A stretch of DNA of 10,112 bases from Candidatus Gastranaerophilales bacterium (GCA_023662705.1 JAMPIM010000054.1:1-10112); one strand, 5' to 3'. Positions 1 through 6,873 are shown, numbered from the stretch's first letter. Made by a program: numbers and translations. The notes: generated by a model from the sequence alone, not told the origin.

Positions 1-3
1 AAA

Positions 4-31
4 ATGCAACACAATATACATTGTGTTGCAT
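4..31. repeat. Perfect 12-bp inverted repeat, 4-base loop, upstream of the prepilin fusion gene
   Basis: The arms ATGCAACACAAT (4-15) and ATTGTGTTGCAT (20-31) are exact reverse complements around the loop ATAC. No T-run follows, so this is not a standard intrinsic terminator. A -10-like CATAAT (29-34) overlaps the right arm, but no good -35 lies 16-18 bases before it. The repeat ends 40 bases before the start codon of the following gene. It could be a dimeric repressor or activator site, or an RNA hairpin belonging to an upstream gene outside the window. The repeat itself is certain; its role is inferred. Confidence 0.6.
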
Positions 32-71
32 AATTCGAAAAAGAAGAGCATTTATATAGCGAGGTACAAGA

Positions 72-2057
72 ATGAAAAGATTAAACGGATTTTCGCTGAT
101 GGAAATGATGGTTGTCTTAACAATTGTAGCGATTGTTGCAGCTGCATCAGCACCAATGGTGAATCGAAAAATGGTAAGATCGGCAGCAGGCGCTGGTTCT
201 CCATGGGAATGGGTAAATGGAATACCAGGGAACCCGATATTCTATAACCATGAAAGAAATAATAACCAAACTGCCAGTATAGGCAGTGAGGTCGCTCCAA
301 ATAATGAGCATCCGCGTTTATATATTGATTCAACAGATGATGCTGTTCCACATATTATGTTTGGCAGAGGTAATAACAATAATAATATAATGCGACTCCT
401 AGCCGGTGGTGCTAATAATAATATTTGGTTAAGTACTCAAAATGTCAATAATAACGCACAAAATACAGTTGCTGTAGGCAGAAATGCAAATGCAAGCGGC
501 TCAAGCTCTGTTGCAATCGGTAACGGTTCATCAGCTACAGGAACTGATGATGCGATTGCAATCGGAAGAGATAGTAGTGCAGTAAGCAGCGGTGTAGCAA
601 TTGGTTCAAGAGGTCCAAGTGATGTAACAAGAGCTGCGGCTTCTGCTGTTGCTATTGGTGATGCTGCGGTTGCATCTCAAGGAAGTTCTATTGCAATTGG
701 TTCTCAACCGCAAAGTTCAGCTGTGAACTCTATTTCAATAGGCTCACAGGCACGTAGTACAGCTGCTAATGGTATTGCAATAGGTTCTCCTATTGGTGTT
801 AATAATGCTGATAGAACATTAGCAAATGCGGCTGACACAATCGCAATAGGTACAAATGCAAGAGCATTGCGTCAGAATTCAATAGCAATAGGACGTGGTG
901 CTGCTGTCAGCCCGAATAATGCAGGCGGAAGCAGCTCTATTGCAATCGGTAACGGAGCTCGTACTAATCAGGATGATACGATTGTTATTGGGCGTAATGC
1001 TTGGTCTACAGGTGCAAATACTGTTGCATTAGGGCAAGGTGTTATTGGAGGAAGTAATGCTGTTGCATTAGGTATATCAGCAAATGGAAATGCCTCTAAT
1101 GCAATTGCTATTGGACGAGGTACTACTGCTACCGCAGAAAATGCTGTCGCAATCGGTAGGGGCTCAAGATCTACAGTTGCTAATTCTATTGTTATTGGTA
1201 TAGATGCTGTATCAAATCCGACTGATACAACAGAGCAACAACAGATAACGAAGACTATTGTATTAGGTGATGCTAATACCAGAGTTATTATCCCAGGATC
1301 AGTATCATTTCGAAATCTTGAAGTCAGAGGTGATGCTATAATTCGTGGTAATACCAACCTTGTGTCTGATCTTTATGTTGGAGGAAGAACAGTTCTTGGC
1401 TTAAGGATGTATGGATACAAAAGACGATTGGGTCAAGAAAAAGGTGATACATCTCTTGTTGTCGGCTCACACATTGCAGACGATAATAATTCTGGATGGT
1501 GTGATAGCGGAAGCGGTTTATTTAATAAAAATAATCCAGGACACCGTAACTGGCAATTTAATGCATTAGTTAGAAAAGAAAACTCCCGAGATATCGTTGC
1601 TTTTAGTGCTGATAGATATGATTCTGAAAGTAATGTAACCACAAATGGTACAATACAAACAATTACACGTAATGCCTTTACTAGTTTTTATAGAGCTATA
1701 GGAGAGAGTTTGCCAGATGATTATCCTTCTGACCGTCGTTTGAAAAATGTTGGTAAAGAGTTTGCAGCTGGCTTGGCTGAACTTAAGAAGCTTGACCTAT
1801 ATCACTATACATATAAAGAAGACGAATACAAAACACCGCATGTTGGTGTAATGGCACAAGACTTGCAAAAAATCTTCCCTGATGCTGTAAGAAAAGGTGA
1901 AGATGGTTTCTTGAGAATCAGAATGGAAGACATGTTCTATGCTGTAATCAACGCTGTTAAAGAAATCGATTCAAGGGTATCTCTTCTTGAACAACAGCAA
2001 AAACGAATTGATGAATTGGAAAAACGCATCGAAGCTTTAGAAAAAGCTCGAAAATAA
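72..2057 (+). CDS. Prepilin-type surface protein with YadA-like head repeats and C-terminal peptidase S74 chaperone
   Basis: This 661-residue protein has three recognisable parts. Residues 1-30 are a type IV prepilin leader: a short basic start, Gly6-Phe7 as predicted prepilin peptidase cleavage and methylation site, Glu11 at mature position +5, and a hydrophobic helix to about residue 30. Residues 62-130 are Asn-rich, with runs of up to five Asn. Residues 133-399 hold 18 copies of a (V/I)-(A/S/V)-(I/V/L)-G motif, mostly 14 residues apart, as in the left-handed beta-roll heads of YadA-type trimeric adhesins. Residues 553-624 match the peptidase S74 intramolecular chaperone: SDRRLK (553-558), HVGVMAQDLQ (590-599) and a FPDAV element. 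Residues 625-661 look like a coiled coil. In phage tailspikes S74 drives trimerisation and cleaves itself off at this Ser. No YadA membrane anchor is present, so it is not a type V autotransporter. GAGG at 61-64 supports the start. I infer a trimeric, pilus- or envelope-linked surface fibre. Confidence 0.9.
   Translation: MKRLNGFSLMEMMVVLTIVAIVAAASAPMVNRKMVRSAAGAGSPWEWVNGIPGNPIFYNHERNNNQTASIGSEVAPNNEHPRLYIDSTDDAVPHIMFGRGNNNNNIMRLLAGGANNNIWLSTQNVNNNAQNTVAVGRNANASGSSSVAIGNGSSATGTDDAIAIGRDSSAVSSGVAIGSRGPSDVTRAAASAVAIGDAAVASQGSSIAIGSQPQSSAVNSISIGSQARSTAANGIAIGSPIGVNNADRTLANAADTIAIGTNARALRQNSIAIGRGAAVSPNNAGGSSSIAIGNGARTNQDDTIVIGRNAWSTGANTVALGQGVIGGSNAVALGISANGNASNAIAIGRGTTATAENAVAIGRGSRSTVANSIVIGIDAVSNPTDTTEQQQITKTIVLGDANTRVIIPGSVSFRNLEVRGDAIIRGNTNLVSDLYVGGRTVLGLRMYGYKRRLGQEKGDTSLVVGSHIADDNNSGWCDSGSGLFNKNNPGHRNWQFNALVRKENSRDIVAFSADRYDSESNVTTNGTIQTITRNAFTSFYRAIGESLPDDYPSDRRLKNVGKEFAAGLAELKKLDLYHYTYKEDEYKTPHVGVMAQDLQKIFPDAVRKGEDGFLRIRMEDMFYAVINAVKEIDSRVSLLEQQQKRIDELEKRIEALEKARK
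468..1268 (+). repeat. 18 YadA-head type coding repeats, mostly 42 bases each
   Basis: The repeats encode residues 133-399 of the prepilin fusion. The motif glycines fall at 136, 150, 165, 178, 196, 210, 224, 238, 260, 274, 293, 307, 321, 334, 348, 362, 376 and 399. Most steps are therefore 14 residues, with a few insertions of 4-9 residues that probably form loops. At DNA level the units have mostly diverged. One 23-base block recurs with a single mismatch at 504-526 and 933-955, in frame and 429 bases apart. Confidence 0.85.
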
Positions 2058-2060
2058 AAG

Positions 2061-2123
2061 ATTTGCGAGACTTATTGCTACAAAAATTTAATGAGAATTA
2101 CTCAAATCTCATTACTCGCAAAT
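2061..2123. repeat. Nested inverted repeats in the 3' region between stop codon and terminator
   Basis: The outer arms ATTTGCGAG (2061-2069) and CTCGCAAAT (2115-2123) pair perfectly. Inside them, TAATGAGA (2089-2096) and TCTCATTA (2107-2114) also pair perfectly around a 10-base loop. The two right arms are contiguous, whereas the left arms are separated by 19 unpaired bases (2070-2088). An RNA from either strand could fold into a bulged hairpin that abuts the terminator stem at 2124. Both pairings are exact; whether the structure matters is unknown. It could stabilise the mRNA 3' end, belong to a small 3'-derived RNA, or be a decayed mobile repeat. Confidence 0.5.
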
Positions 2124-2154
2124 AAAAAGGTCGGCTTAATAAGCCGACCTTTTT
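2124..2154. terminator. Bidirectional intrinsic terminator between the prepilin fusion gene and pheT
   Basis: A 14-base perfect inverted repeat has arms 2124-2137 and 2141-2154 and a 3-base loop. The core GGTCGGCTT is G+C-rich. The outer ends are AAAAA on the left and TTTTT on the right, so each strand has a stem followed by a U-tract. It lies between two convergent stop codons, 67 bases after the first gene and 9 bases after the pheT stop, and can end both transcripts. Confidence 0.92.
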
Positions 2155-2163
2155 CCTTAATAA

Positions 2164-4638
2164 TTATTCTCTAAATGAAACATCAGGCAGTGATTTTTTA
2201 AGCACCGCTCTTACATTTGCCATTTGAGCTTCTATTGTCTCATCAGTCAAGGTTGCATTCGCATCCTGCATACCGATTCTAAATGCTATAGATTTGAATC
2301 CTTCTTGTACGTGTTCGCCTTCATAGACATCAAAAACTTCGCAGCCTGTGAAAATTTTGTTATCAACACCCTTTTTAATAACATTCTTCAACTCATCCCA
2401 ATTTGTTGTTTTTGGAACGATTACCGCCAAATCTCTTTGTACCTCAGGGAATTGAGGCAATTTCTTATAACGAACAACAGATTCATTAACCGCACCAATT
2501 AACATATCTAAATCCAGTTTGAATAAGAATGCATTTTGGTTAAACTTCATTTTATCCTTAAGTTCAGGATGGACTTCACCATAATATCCGATAACTTCCG
2601 GTTTTTTACCCAATAACATCAACACTGCTGTTTTATAAGGATGAAGAGCCTTGTGAGTTCCAGCAAGAGGAGAATCCGCTAACAACGTAAATTTGATTCT
2701 TCTTGTTACGCCAAATTCTTCCAAAACCTTATCCACAATACCTTTTACCGTGTAGAAATCTACATCACCTGTATTTTGCCATAAAGAATTTTGAATATTG
2801 CCTGTAATAACACCTGCAAGAGTCAACGCTTCTTTCACCCCTGAATTTTTCTCTTCTGATTCAGCAACTCTTAAGTAAGTTCTTCCGATTTCATAACCCC
2901 AGAAATCTTTCTGACCGTTATCATAGTTGTATTTCAAACAGTTTAACAAGCTTGCAGAAAGTGTTTGTCTAAGCATTGAAAACTCTTCACTTGCAGCACA
3001 TTCAACTCTTACAGCTTTTGATTCATCATAAGTTATATTAAACTGTTTCAACAAGCCTTCACCAATTAAAGATGAAGTTTGGAGTTCGTTCAAACCTGCT
3101 GATTGCATTAAATTGTGAACCTTATTAATAACTCTTTCCGCAAGAGAAATTTCTGCTGTGCTTGATTTGCTTGGAAGAGTCGGTGTAATTTTATCATAAC
3201 CGTTAATTCTTGAGATTTCTTCTATCAAATCAACTTCTCGTGTAACATCGTTCGCACGGAAAGAAGGAACAAGAACTTTACAAGCAGCATCGTTTTTGCC
3301 TAAGATTTCAAAACCTAAGTTTTCTAAGATAGAAAGACATTTTTCTGTTTCAATTTCACATCCTAAAATTCTTTTTAACTGCGCATATCTTAGAGTAATT
3401 TCGATTGGTTCTAATTTATTTACACCTGTTTCTACAGAACCTTCGAATGTTGCATCAGCATATTTTTCAAGAAGTTCAACAGCTCTAAATAATGCCGGTT
3501 TAACAGCTTCAATATCAATTCCGCGTTCAAATCTTGAACAAGCATCTGATTTGTAACCAACACTTCTTGAACTTTTTCTGTTTGCAGAAGATACAAAGTA
3601 AGCTGCTTCTAGAGCTAAGTTTTTAGTATTATCATCGATTTCGGAATTAGCTCCGCCAAATACACCGCCTAAGCAAACAGGGTTTTCTTTTGTTGCGATA
3701 AGAACTGTGTCATTTGAAAGTTTTCTTTCTACTTCGTCTAAAGTTACAAGGGTTTCGCCATCTTGAGCACGTCTTACACAAAGATATCCGTTTAATTTAT
3801 CATAATCAAAAGCATGAAGCGGAGTTCCGTATTCAAGCATAACATAGTTTGTGATGTCAACAACGTTATTAATTGCTCTTACGCCTGAAGCTAACAATCT
3901 CTTCTGCATCCAATCAGGAGAAGGTTTTATTGTAATATTTTTCAAAACCCCGATTGAATAGTATTTGCAAACATCTGTGTCTTTAATTTCAACTTCAAAG
4001 TCAGCTTTTTTATCATTGCCTTTCGCGTATTCAAATTTCATAGGACGGTTAAACAATGCAGACAATTCTCTTGCAATACCGATAACAGACATCTGATCGC
4101 CGCGATTCGCAGTCGGAGCTGTATGAAGAATAAAATCTTTTTCGAAGCCGAGAACATCTTCCACATTCAAACCCAAACCAACATTCGGGAATAATCTGTT
4201 AAGAATAAGGATTCCGTCTTCTTCCTGATAATTTCTGTCAGCCACTCCAAGCTCGTCATCAGAACAAAGCATACCTTGAGATTCAACACCGCGGATAGTT
4301 GCAGGAGTAAGTTCAAACATTTCACCTGTTTTTCTGTCCAAAACTTTACTTCCCACAGAAGCATAAGGAATAACCTGACCTATCGCAATATTTTGTCCGC
4401 CGCAAACAACTGTTTTAAGAGCAGAACCTGTATTAACAGTTACCAAATGCAATCTGTCAGAATTCGGATGATTATCAATCTTTTCTATCTTCGCTGTAAT
4501 AATATTAGTAAACTTTGGTTTTACTTCTTCAATTTCTTCAACTTCCAATCCGCTCATAGTAAGCTCATGAGCGATTTGATTTACATCAATATCCTTAATA
4601 TCAACTAATTCGTTTAACCAGTTTAATGAAACTTGCAT
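2164..4638 (-). CDS. pheT: Phenylalanyl-tRNA synthetase beta subunit
   Basis: This is the beta chain of the cytosolic alpha2-beta2 enzyme that charges tRNA-Phe with phenylalanine at the expense of ATP. At 824 residues it is full length for the bacterial type (about 800). Domains in order: the N-terminal segment typical of the family (VSLNWLNELVDI); an EMAP-II-like tRNA-binding fold at about 40-150 (NHPNSDRLHLVTV, 56-68); a conserved ANRGD-SVIGIAREL block at 177-192; a B3/B4 core at about 210-390, which in the family carries editing (INNVVDITNYVMLEYGTPLHAFDYD); a B5 domain at about 408-485 (VPSFRANDVTREVDLIEEI-RINGYD); a catalytic-like core; and a ferredoxin-fold anticodon-binding domain at about 724-823 (PQFPEVQRDLAV). 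The ATG at 4638 is preceded by GAGG (4649-4646) with 7 bases between. pheS is not next to it, as is usual in Cyanobacteria. No T-box leader fits in the short upstream region. Confidence 0.98.
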   Translation of the reverse strand: MQVSLNWLNELVDIKDIDVNQIAHELTMSGLEVEEIEEVKPKFTNIITAKIEKIDNHPNSDRLHLVTVNTGSALKTVVCGGQNIAIGQVIPYASVGSKVLDRKTGEMFELTPATIRGVESQGMLCSDDELGVADRNYQEEDGILILNRLFPNVGLGLNVEDVLGFEKDFILHTAPTANRGDQMSVIGIARELSALFNRPMKFEYAKGNDKKADFEVEIKDTDVCKYYSIGVLKNITIKPSPDWMQKRLLASGVRAINNVVDITNYVMLEYGTPLHAFDYDKLNGYLCVRRAQDGETLVTLDEVERKLSNDTVLIATKENPVCLGGVFGGANSEIDDNTKNLALEAAYFVSSANRKSSRSVGYKSDACSRFERGIDIEAVKPALFRAVELLEKYADATFEGSVETGVNKLEPIEITLRYAQLKRILGCEIETEKCLSILENLGFEILGKNDAACKVLVPSFRANDVTREVDLIEEISRINGYDKITPTLPSKSSTAEISLAERVINKVHNLMQSAGLNELQTSSLIGEGLLKQFNITYDESKAVRVECAASEEFSMLRQTLSASLLNCLKYNYDNGQKDFWGYEIGRTYLRVAESEEKNSGVKEALTLAGVITGNIQNSLWQNTGDVDFYTVKGIVDKVLEEFGVTRRIKFTLLADSPLAGTHKALHPYKTAVLMLLGKKPEVIGYYGEVHPELKDKMKFNQNAFLFKLDLDMLIGAVNESVVRYKKLPQFPEVQRDLAVIVPKTTNWDELKNVIKKGVDNKIFTGCEVFDVYEGEHVQEGFKSIAFRIGMQDANATLTDETIEAQMANVRAVLKKSLPDVSFRE

Positions 4639-4662
4639 TTTTCTACCTCACTATTTTTCTTT

Positions 4663-4668
4663 ATTATA
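4663..4668 (-). promoter_or_regulatory. Probable -10 box for pheT
   Basis: The minus strand reads TATAAT here, a perfect sigma-70 type -10 hexamer, 24 bases before the pheT start codon. The -35 region is not clear: around 4684-4691 the minus strand offers only CTTTGT-like or CGCTTT-like hexamers at 15-17 base spacing. The implied 5' leader is under 20 bases, just enough for the GAGG ribosome site and too short for a riboswitch or T-box. Confidence 0.5.
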
Positions 4669-4767
4669 ATATAAAAAGATTTTACAAAGCGTAACATTAA
4701 CGCAATTTTTTACATTTTCGCGTTTTAATGGAGTTATGAAAGTGTAGTACATGTATGGAGTATCTCG

Positions 4768-5964
4768 ATGATTAACAAAATTAATTTTGCACAAGGCATA
4801 CAGCAAGTTCAGGCAAGACCTGCATTTAAAGCTAAAGAAACAGATAACGAAACAGTAACAAACCCTGATTCAGGTGTTAGCTTCAAAGGAGCAGAAGCTT
4901 TAGCAAATTATAACAAACCAAATGTAATGGCATTTGATAAAAGTATTTTAGAAGTTGAACCAATTCTTCCTACAGTAATTCAACCTGATGCAATCGGTTC
5001 AATCGAAGGTGAAAAGATTTACGGTTCTAACGGAAAATTAAACTCAATCATAAACAGAGTCGGCGACAAAGTTGTTGTTTACACAGCATCAGCAGAAAAC
5101 GACAACATGATTGAATCAATCGTTACAACCGACAAGAAAACAGGTAACGTAATCAAAGAACAAAGAAACGAAATTGAAGACGGCAAATATGTTTATATGA
5201 ATGTTGCTGAATTCAATCCTGAAACAGGAAAAAGAACAAGAATTACGGAATTCGTAAACGGAGAACTTGATTATGCTTCTAAAACCAGCACTAACGAACG
5301 CGGCATAACTCAAGACGTAGCATACGATTTCAAAAACGGACATTACACAGTTTCTGAAAGCACAGCAGACGGCAAATTCTACAGAACTACCGAATTCAAC
5401 AAAAATAAAGAATTAATCACCATCTATGAACACAAAAACTCAAGAGGTTCTGAAGTAAGATCAGAAGTAAACTTCTACAACGGCGCTGTAATCTCTTCTG
5501 ACCAACGCAAATCAGAAGTGTTGCCAAACAATATGGGTAGAGAAGTTCTTAACGACGCTGATGTTACTCCAGCTGATTTATCAGTTTATCCGGACTCAAT
5601 CGAAGGCGAAAAAACATTCTACTCAAACGGCAGCCTTGAATCAGTTACAGCAGGCGATTTAGTTTATCACTATTCTCCACAAGGCGATGTAACTTTTATT
5701 GAAGACGGCAACAAAACCGTTGAAGTAAAAAACAGTACTACTACTATTAAAGAAGACCTTGATGAAGGTGCAACTAAAACTACAAAATATTTTGAAGACG
5801 GATTCACTGTAGTTGATTACGAAAAAGGTGATTATCACAAACATATTTCAATCAAGAACGGAAACCCTTCATTCTATTATGAAGATAACGGCGACCGCAC
5901 AGTAAAAAGCTTTAACTTTAACGAAAAAGGAATGCTTGTTTCAGCTTGGGGCGATGACATCTAG
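4768..5964 (+). CDS. Uncharacterised repeat protein with N-terminal FK(A/G)-type motifs
   Basis: I do not recognise this 398-residue protein as a named family. It has no signal peptide, no hydrophobic segment and no Cys. The N-terminal 45 residues are Asn/Gln-rich and apparently unstructured, with PAFKAK (18-23) and VSFKG (37-41). I associate such openings with many Gastranaerophilales hypothetical proteins. The rest is rich in Asn, Asp, Glu, Lys and aromatic residues, with short strand-turn-strand units (EFVNGELDY, YDFKNGHYT, EFNKNKELI, NFYNGAV, YYEDNGDRT) that resemble MORN/YwqK-type beta-hairpin repeats. One larger unit is duplicated: SIEGEK followed by a (Y/F)-x-SNG-x-L motif at 78-91 and at 277-290. 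GGAG (4757-4760), 7 bases before the ATG, supports the start. It probably has its own promoter in 4639-4767, though no confident boxes are visible. Function is unknown; an extended beta-solenoid or scaffold is a guess from the repeats. Confidence 0.85.
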   Translation: MINKINFAQGIQQVQARPAFKAKETDNETVTNPDSGVSFKGAEALANYNKPNVMAFDKSILEVEPILPTVIQPDAIGSIEGEKIYGSNGKLNSIINRVGDKVVVYTASAENDNMIESIVTTDKKTGNVIKEQRNEIEDGKYVYMNVAEFNPETGKRTRITEFVNGELDYASKTSTNERGITQDVAYDFKNGHYTVSESTADGKFYRTTEFNKNKELITIYEHKNSRGSEVRSEVNFYNGAVISSDQRKSEVLPNNMGREVLNDADVTPADLSVYPDSIEGEKTFYSNGSLESVTAGDLVYHYSPQGDVTFIEDGNKTVEVKNSTTTIKEDLDEGATKTTKYFEDGFTVVDYEKGDYHKHISIKNGNPSFYYEDNGDRTVKSFNFNEKGMLVSAWGDDI

Positions 5965-6728
5965 TTATCAAACCTGCGAGCGTATTCAACAAGCGCCTTA
6001 AATACATCTTTATGAATTTTTCCCTCCAAAACTTCTTTATATAGAATGAGGAGGGATTCTATTTTGGATAATCTTCTTCTATAAACACGCGCTTCTCTAA
6101 GAGCACTGTATTTATCCGCAGTAGAAATAATCTGAACGCCAATATCAGATGGAGTATGCGCTCCTGATAAACGCGGATAACCTGAATGTTTCAGATTTTG
6201 GTGGTGATATTTGACAAGTTCCAGAGTTTCTTCTTTGATATTCTGGGTCTTTAAAAGTTCATAGCCTAAGGTCGAATGAATATTCATTATTCGACGTTCT
6301 TTAGGATTAAGTTTTGCAGGTTTATTAAGAATTTTTGACGGAATCAAAACCTTACCCAAATCATGAAGCATAGAAGCCTCTTTTATGGTTTCTGCATTAA
6401 CATCTTTTTTCAGGTGTTCACACAAAAGAGAATAAATTCCCATTGCAACACGGCAGGTTTCATTCATGTGACCGCCCGCAAGCTCTTTTAGTGTTTTAGT
6501 ATCAATGCAGGGTTTGATTTTATATGATTGCAAAAGACGTTTAACCGCAGGATTTAAGTCAATCATATTCTGAACGGCAGCACGCTGAACACTTTCTTCT
6601 CGTCCGGATTTCAGGGAAATATCACCTTCATGATTTTTGAATACGAAAAATGAGCTCTCGCTTATACGGACAGCACCTAAAAGATTCAGTGATTTGCGTT
6701 GTTTTTTAGGGGTTCTTGTTAAAAACAT
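5961..6728 (-). CDS. HD-GYP-like HD-domain phosphohydrolase, divergent
   Basis: This 255-residue soluble protein carries an HD phosphohydrolase domain at about residues 80-225. Visible landmarks are His87, the HDLGKVLIP block (His122-Asp123), His151, the His175-His176 pair, and Asp205 in STADKYSAL. The run KILNKPAKLNPKERRIMNIHSTLGYELL matches the HD-GYP subfamily, whose studied members degrade cyclic di-GMP or cyclic GMP-AMP. The signature is degenerate: it reads HHQNLKHSGYP (175-185) where the family usually has HHExxDGxGYP, so the GYP remains but the Glu and the Asp-Gly pair are lost. The first 80 residues show no known sensor domain and no membrane helix. The ATG has a purine-rich AAGAAGAG immediately before it, closer than an ideal ribosome site. 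The stop codon interlocks with that of the convergent gene ending at 5964. Substrate is unknown; a metal-dependent phosphodiesterase or a regulatory non-enzyme are both possible. Confidence 0.88.
   Translation of the reverse strand: MFLTRTPKKQRKSLNLLGAVRISESSFFVFKNHEGDISLKSGREESVQRAAVQNMIDLNPAVKRLLQSYKIKPCIDTKTLKELAGGHMNETCRVAMGIYSLLCEHLKKDVNAETIKEASMLHDLGKVLIPSKILNKPAKLNPKERRIMNIHSTLGYELLKTQNIKEETLELVKYHHQNLKHSGYPRLSGAHTPSDIGVQIISTADKYSALREARVYRRRLSKIESLLILYKEVLEGKIHKDVFKALVEYARRFDN
6021..6056 (+). terminator. Possible terminator for the 398-residue protein gene, inside the convergent gene
   Basis: TCCCTCC (6021-6027) pairs with GGAGGGA (6050-6056). An inner TTCT/AGAA pairing at 6033-6036 and 6043-6046 could extend the stem, and TTCTATTTT follows. 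The hairpin begins 57 bases after the stop at 5964, within the antisense of the HD-domain gene. It is the only plausible stop signal for the plus-strand transcript nearby, because the two stop codons overlap and leave no intergenic space. The U-tract is interrupted, so this is a weak call. Confidence 0.25.
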
Positions 6729-6764
6729 CTCTTCTTAATCGGGTTTACCACACTGCTTAATAAA

Positions 6765-6793
6765 AGTTTACAATATAATTGTATTTTTTGCAA
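6765..6793 (-). promoter_or_regulatory. Probable promoter of the HD-domain gene
   Basis: On the minus strand TTGCAA (6793-6788) and TAAACT (6770-6765) are separated by exactly 17 bases. Each matches 4 of 6 consensus sigma-70 positions. Transcription would begin around 6758, giving a leader of about 30 bases. A short inverted repeat (6769-6783) lies in the spacer, a place where a repressor could act. Confidence 0.45.
6769..6783. repeat. Short inverted repeat in the HD-gene promoter spacer
   Basis: TACAAT (6769-6774) and ATTGTA (6778-6783) are reverse complements around ATA. The half-site ACAAT/ATTGT also forms the centre of the larger repeat at 4-31, where the spacing is four bases rather than three. 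In such AT-rich DNA this could be chance. Confidence 0.3.
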
Positions 6794-6842
6794 TAGGGTT
6801 GCCTCATAAAAGTAAATACAACAACCACCGTAGGTTTTTCTC

Positions 6843-6873
6843 TTGGTTATAAAAAAGTAATCCCTTGTATAAT
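6843..6873 (+). promoter_or_regulatory. Probable promoter of the 386-residue unknown gene
   Basis: A perfect TATAAT lies at 6868-6873, 40 bases before the start codon. The best -35 candidate is TTGGTT (6843-6848) at 19-base spacing, which is longer than ideal. The -10 call is firmer than the -35. The ribosome site AGGA (6902-6905) follows, with 8 bases before the ATG at 6914. Confidence 0.5.

Noticed and set aside
968..1357. Long open frame on the minus strand opposite the adhesin repeats
   Set aside because: It is the antisense shadow of the repeated Ala-Ile-Gly codons. The plus-strand frame has prepilin, YadA-head and S74 signatures and a ribosome site; this one has neither a motif nor a ribosome site.
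72..2057. Trimeric autotransporter (type Vc) adhesin
   Set aside because: Head repeats fit, but the C-terminus is an S74 chaperone with a coiled coil and lacks the YadA membrane-anchor barrel. The N-terminus is a prepilin leader rather than a Sec signal of autotransporter type.
72..2057. Prophage tail fibre gene
   Set aside because: The S74 domain is common in phage fibres, but there is a prepilin leader and no neighbouring phage structural, lysis or integrase gene; pheT follows directly.
4695..4730. Imperfect inverted repeat CATTAACGC / GCGTTTTAATG as an operator
   Set aside because: Pairing needs a two-base bulge and a 16-base gap in AT-rich sequence; too weak to claim.
4639..4767. T-box or other riboswitch controlling pheT
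   Set aside because: The pheT -10 lies about 24 bases before its start codon, leaving no room for a leader RNA, and no T-box motif is visible.
6823..6839. AACC-ACCGTA-GGTT followed by TTT as a terminator
   Set aside because: The stem is only 4 base pairs, and it lies upstream of a start codon with no plus-strand gene ending nearby.
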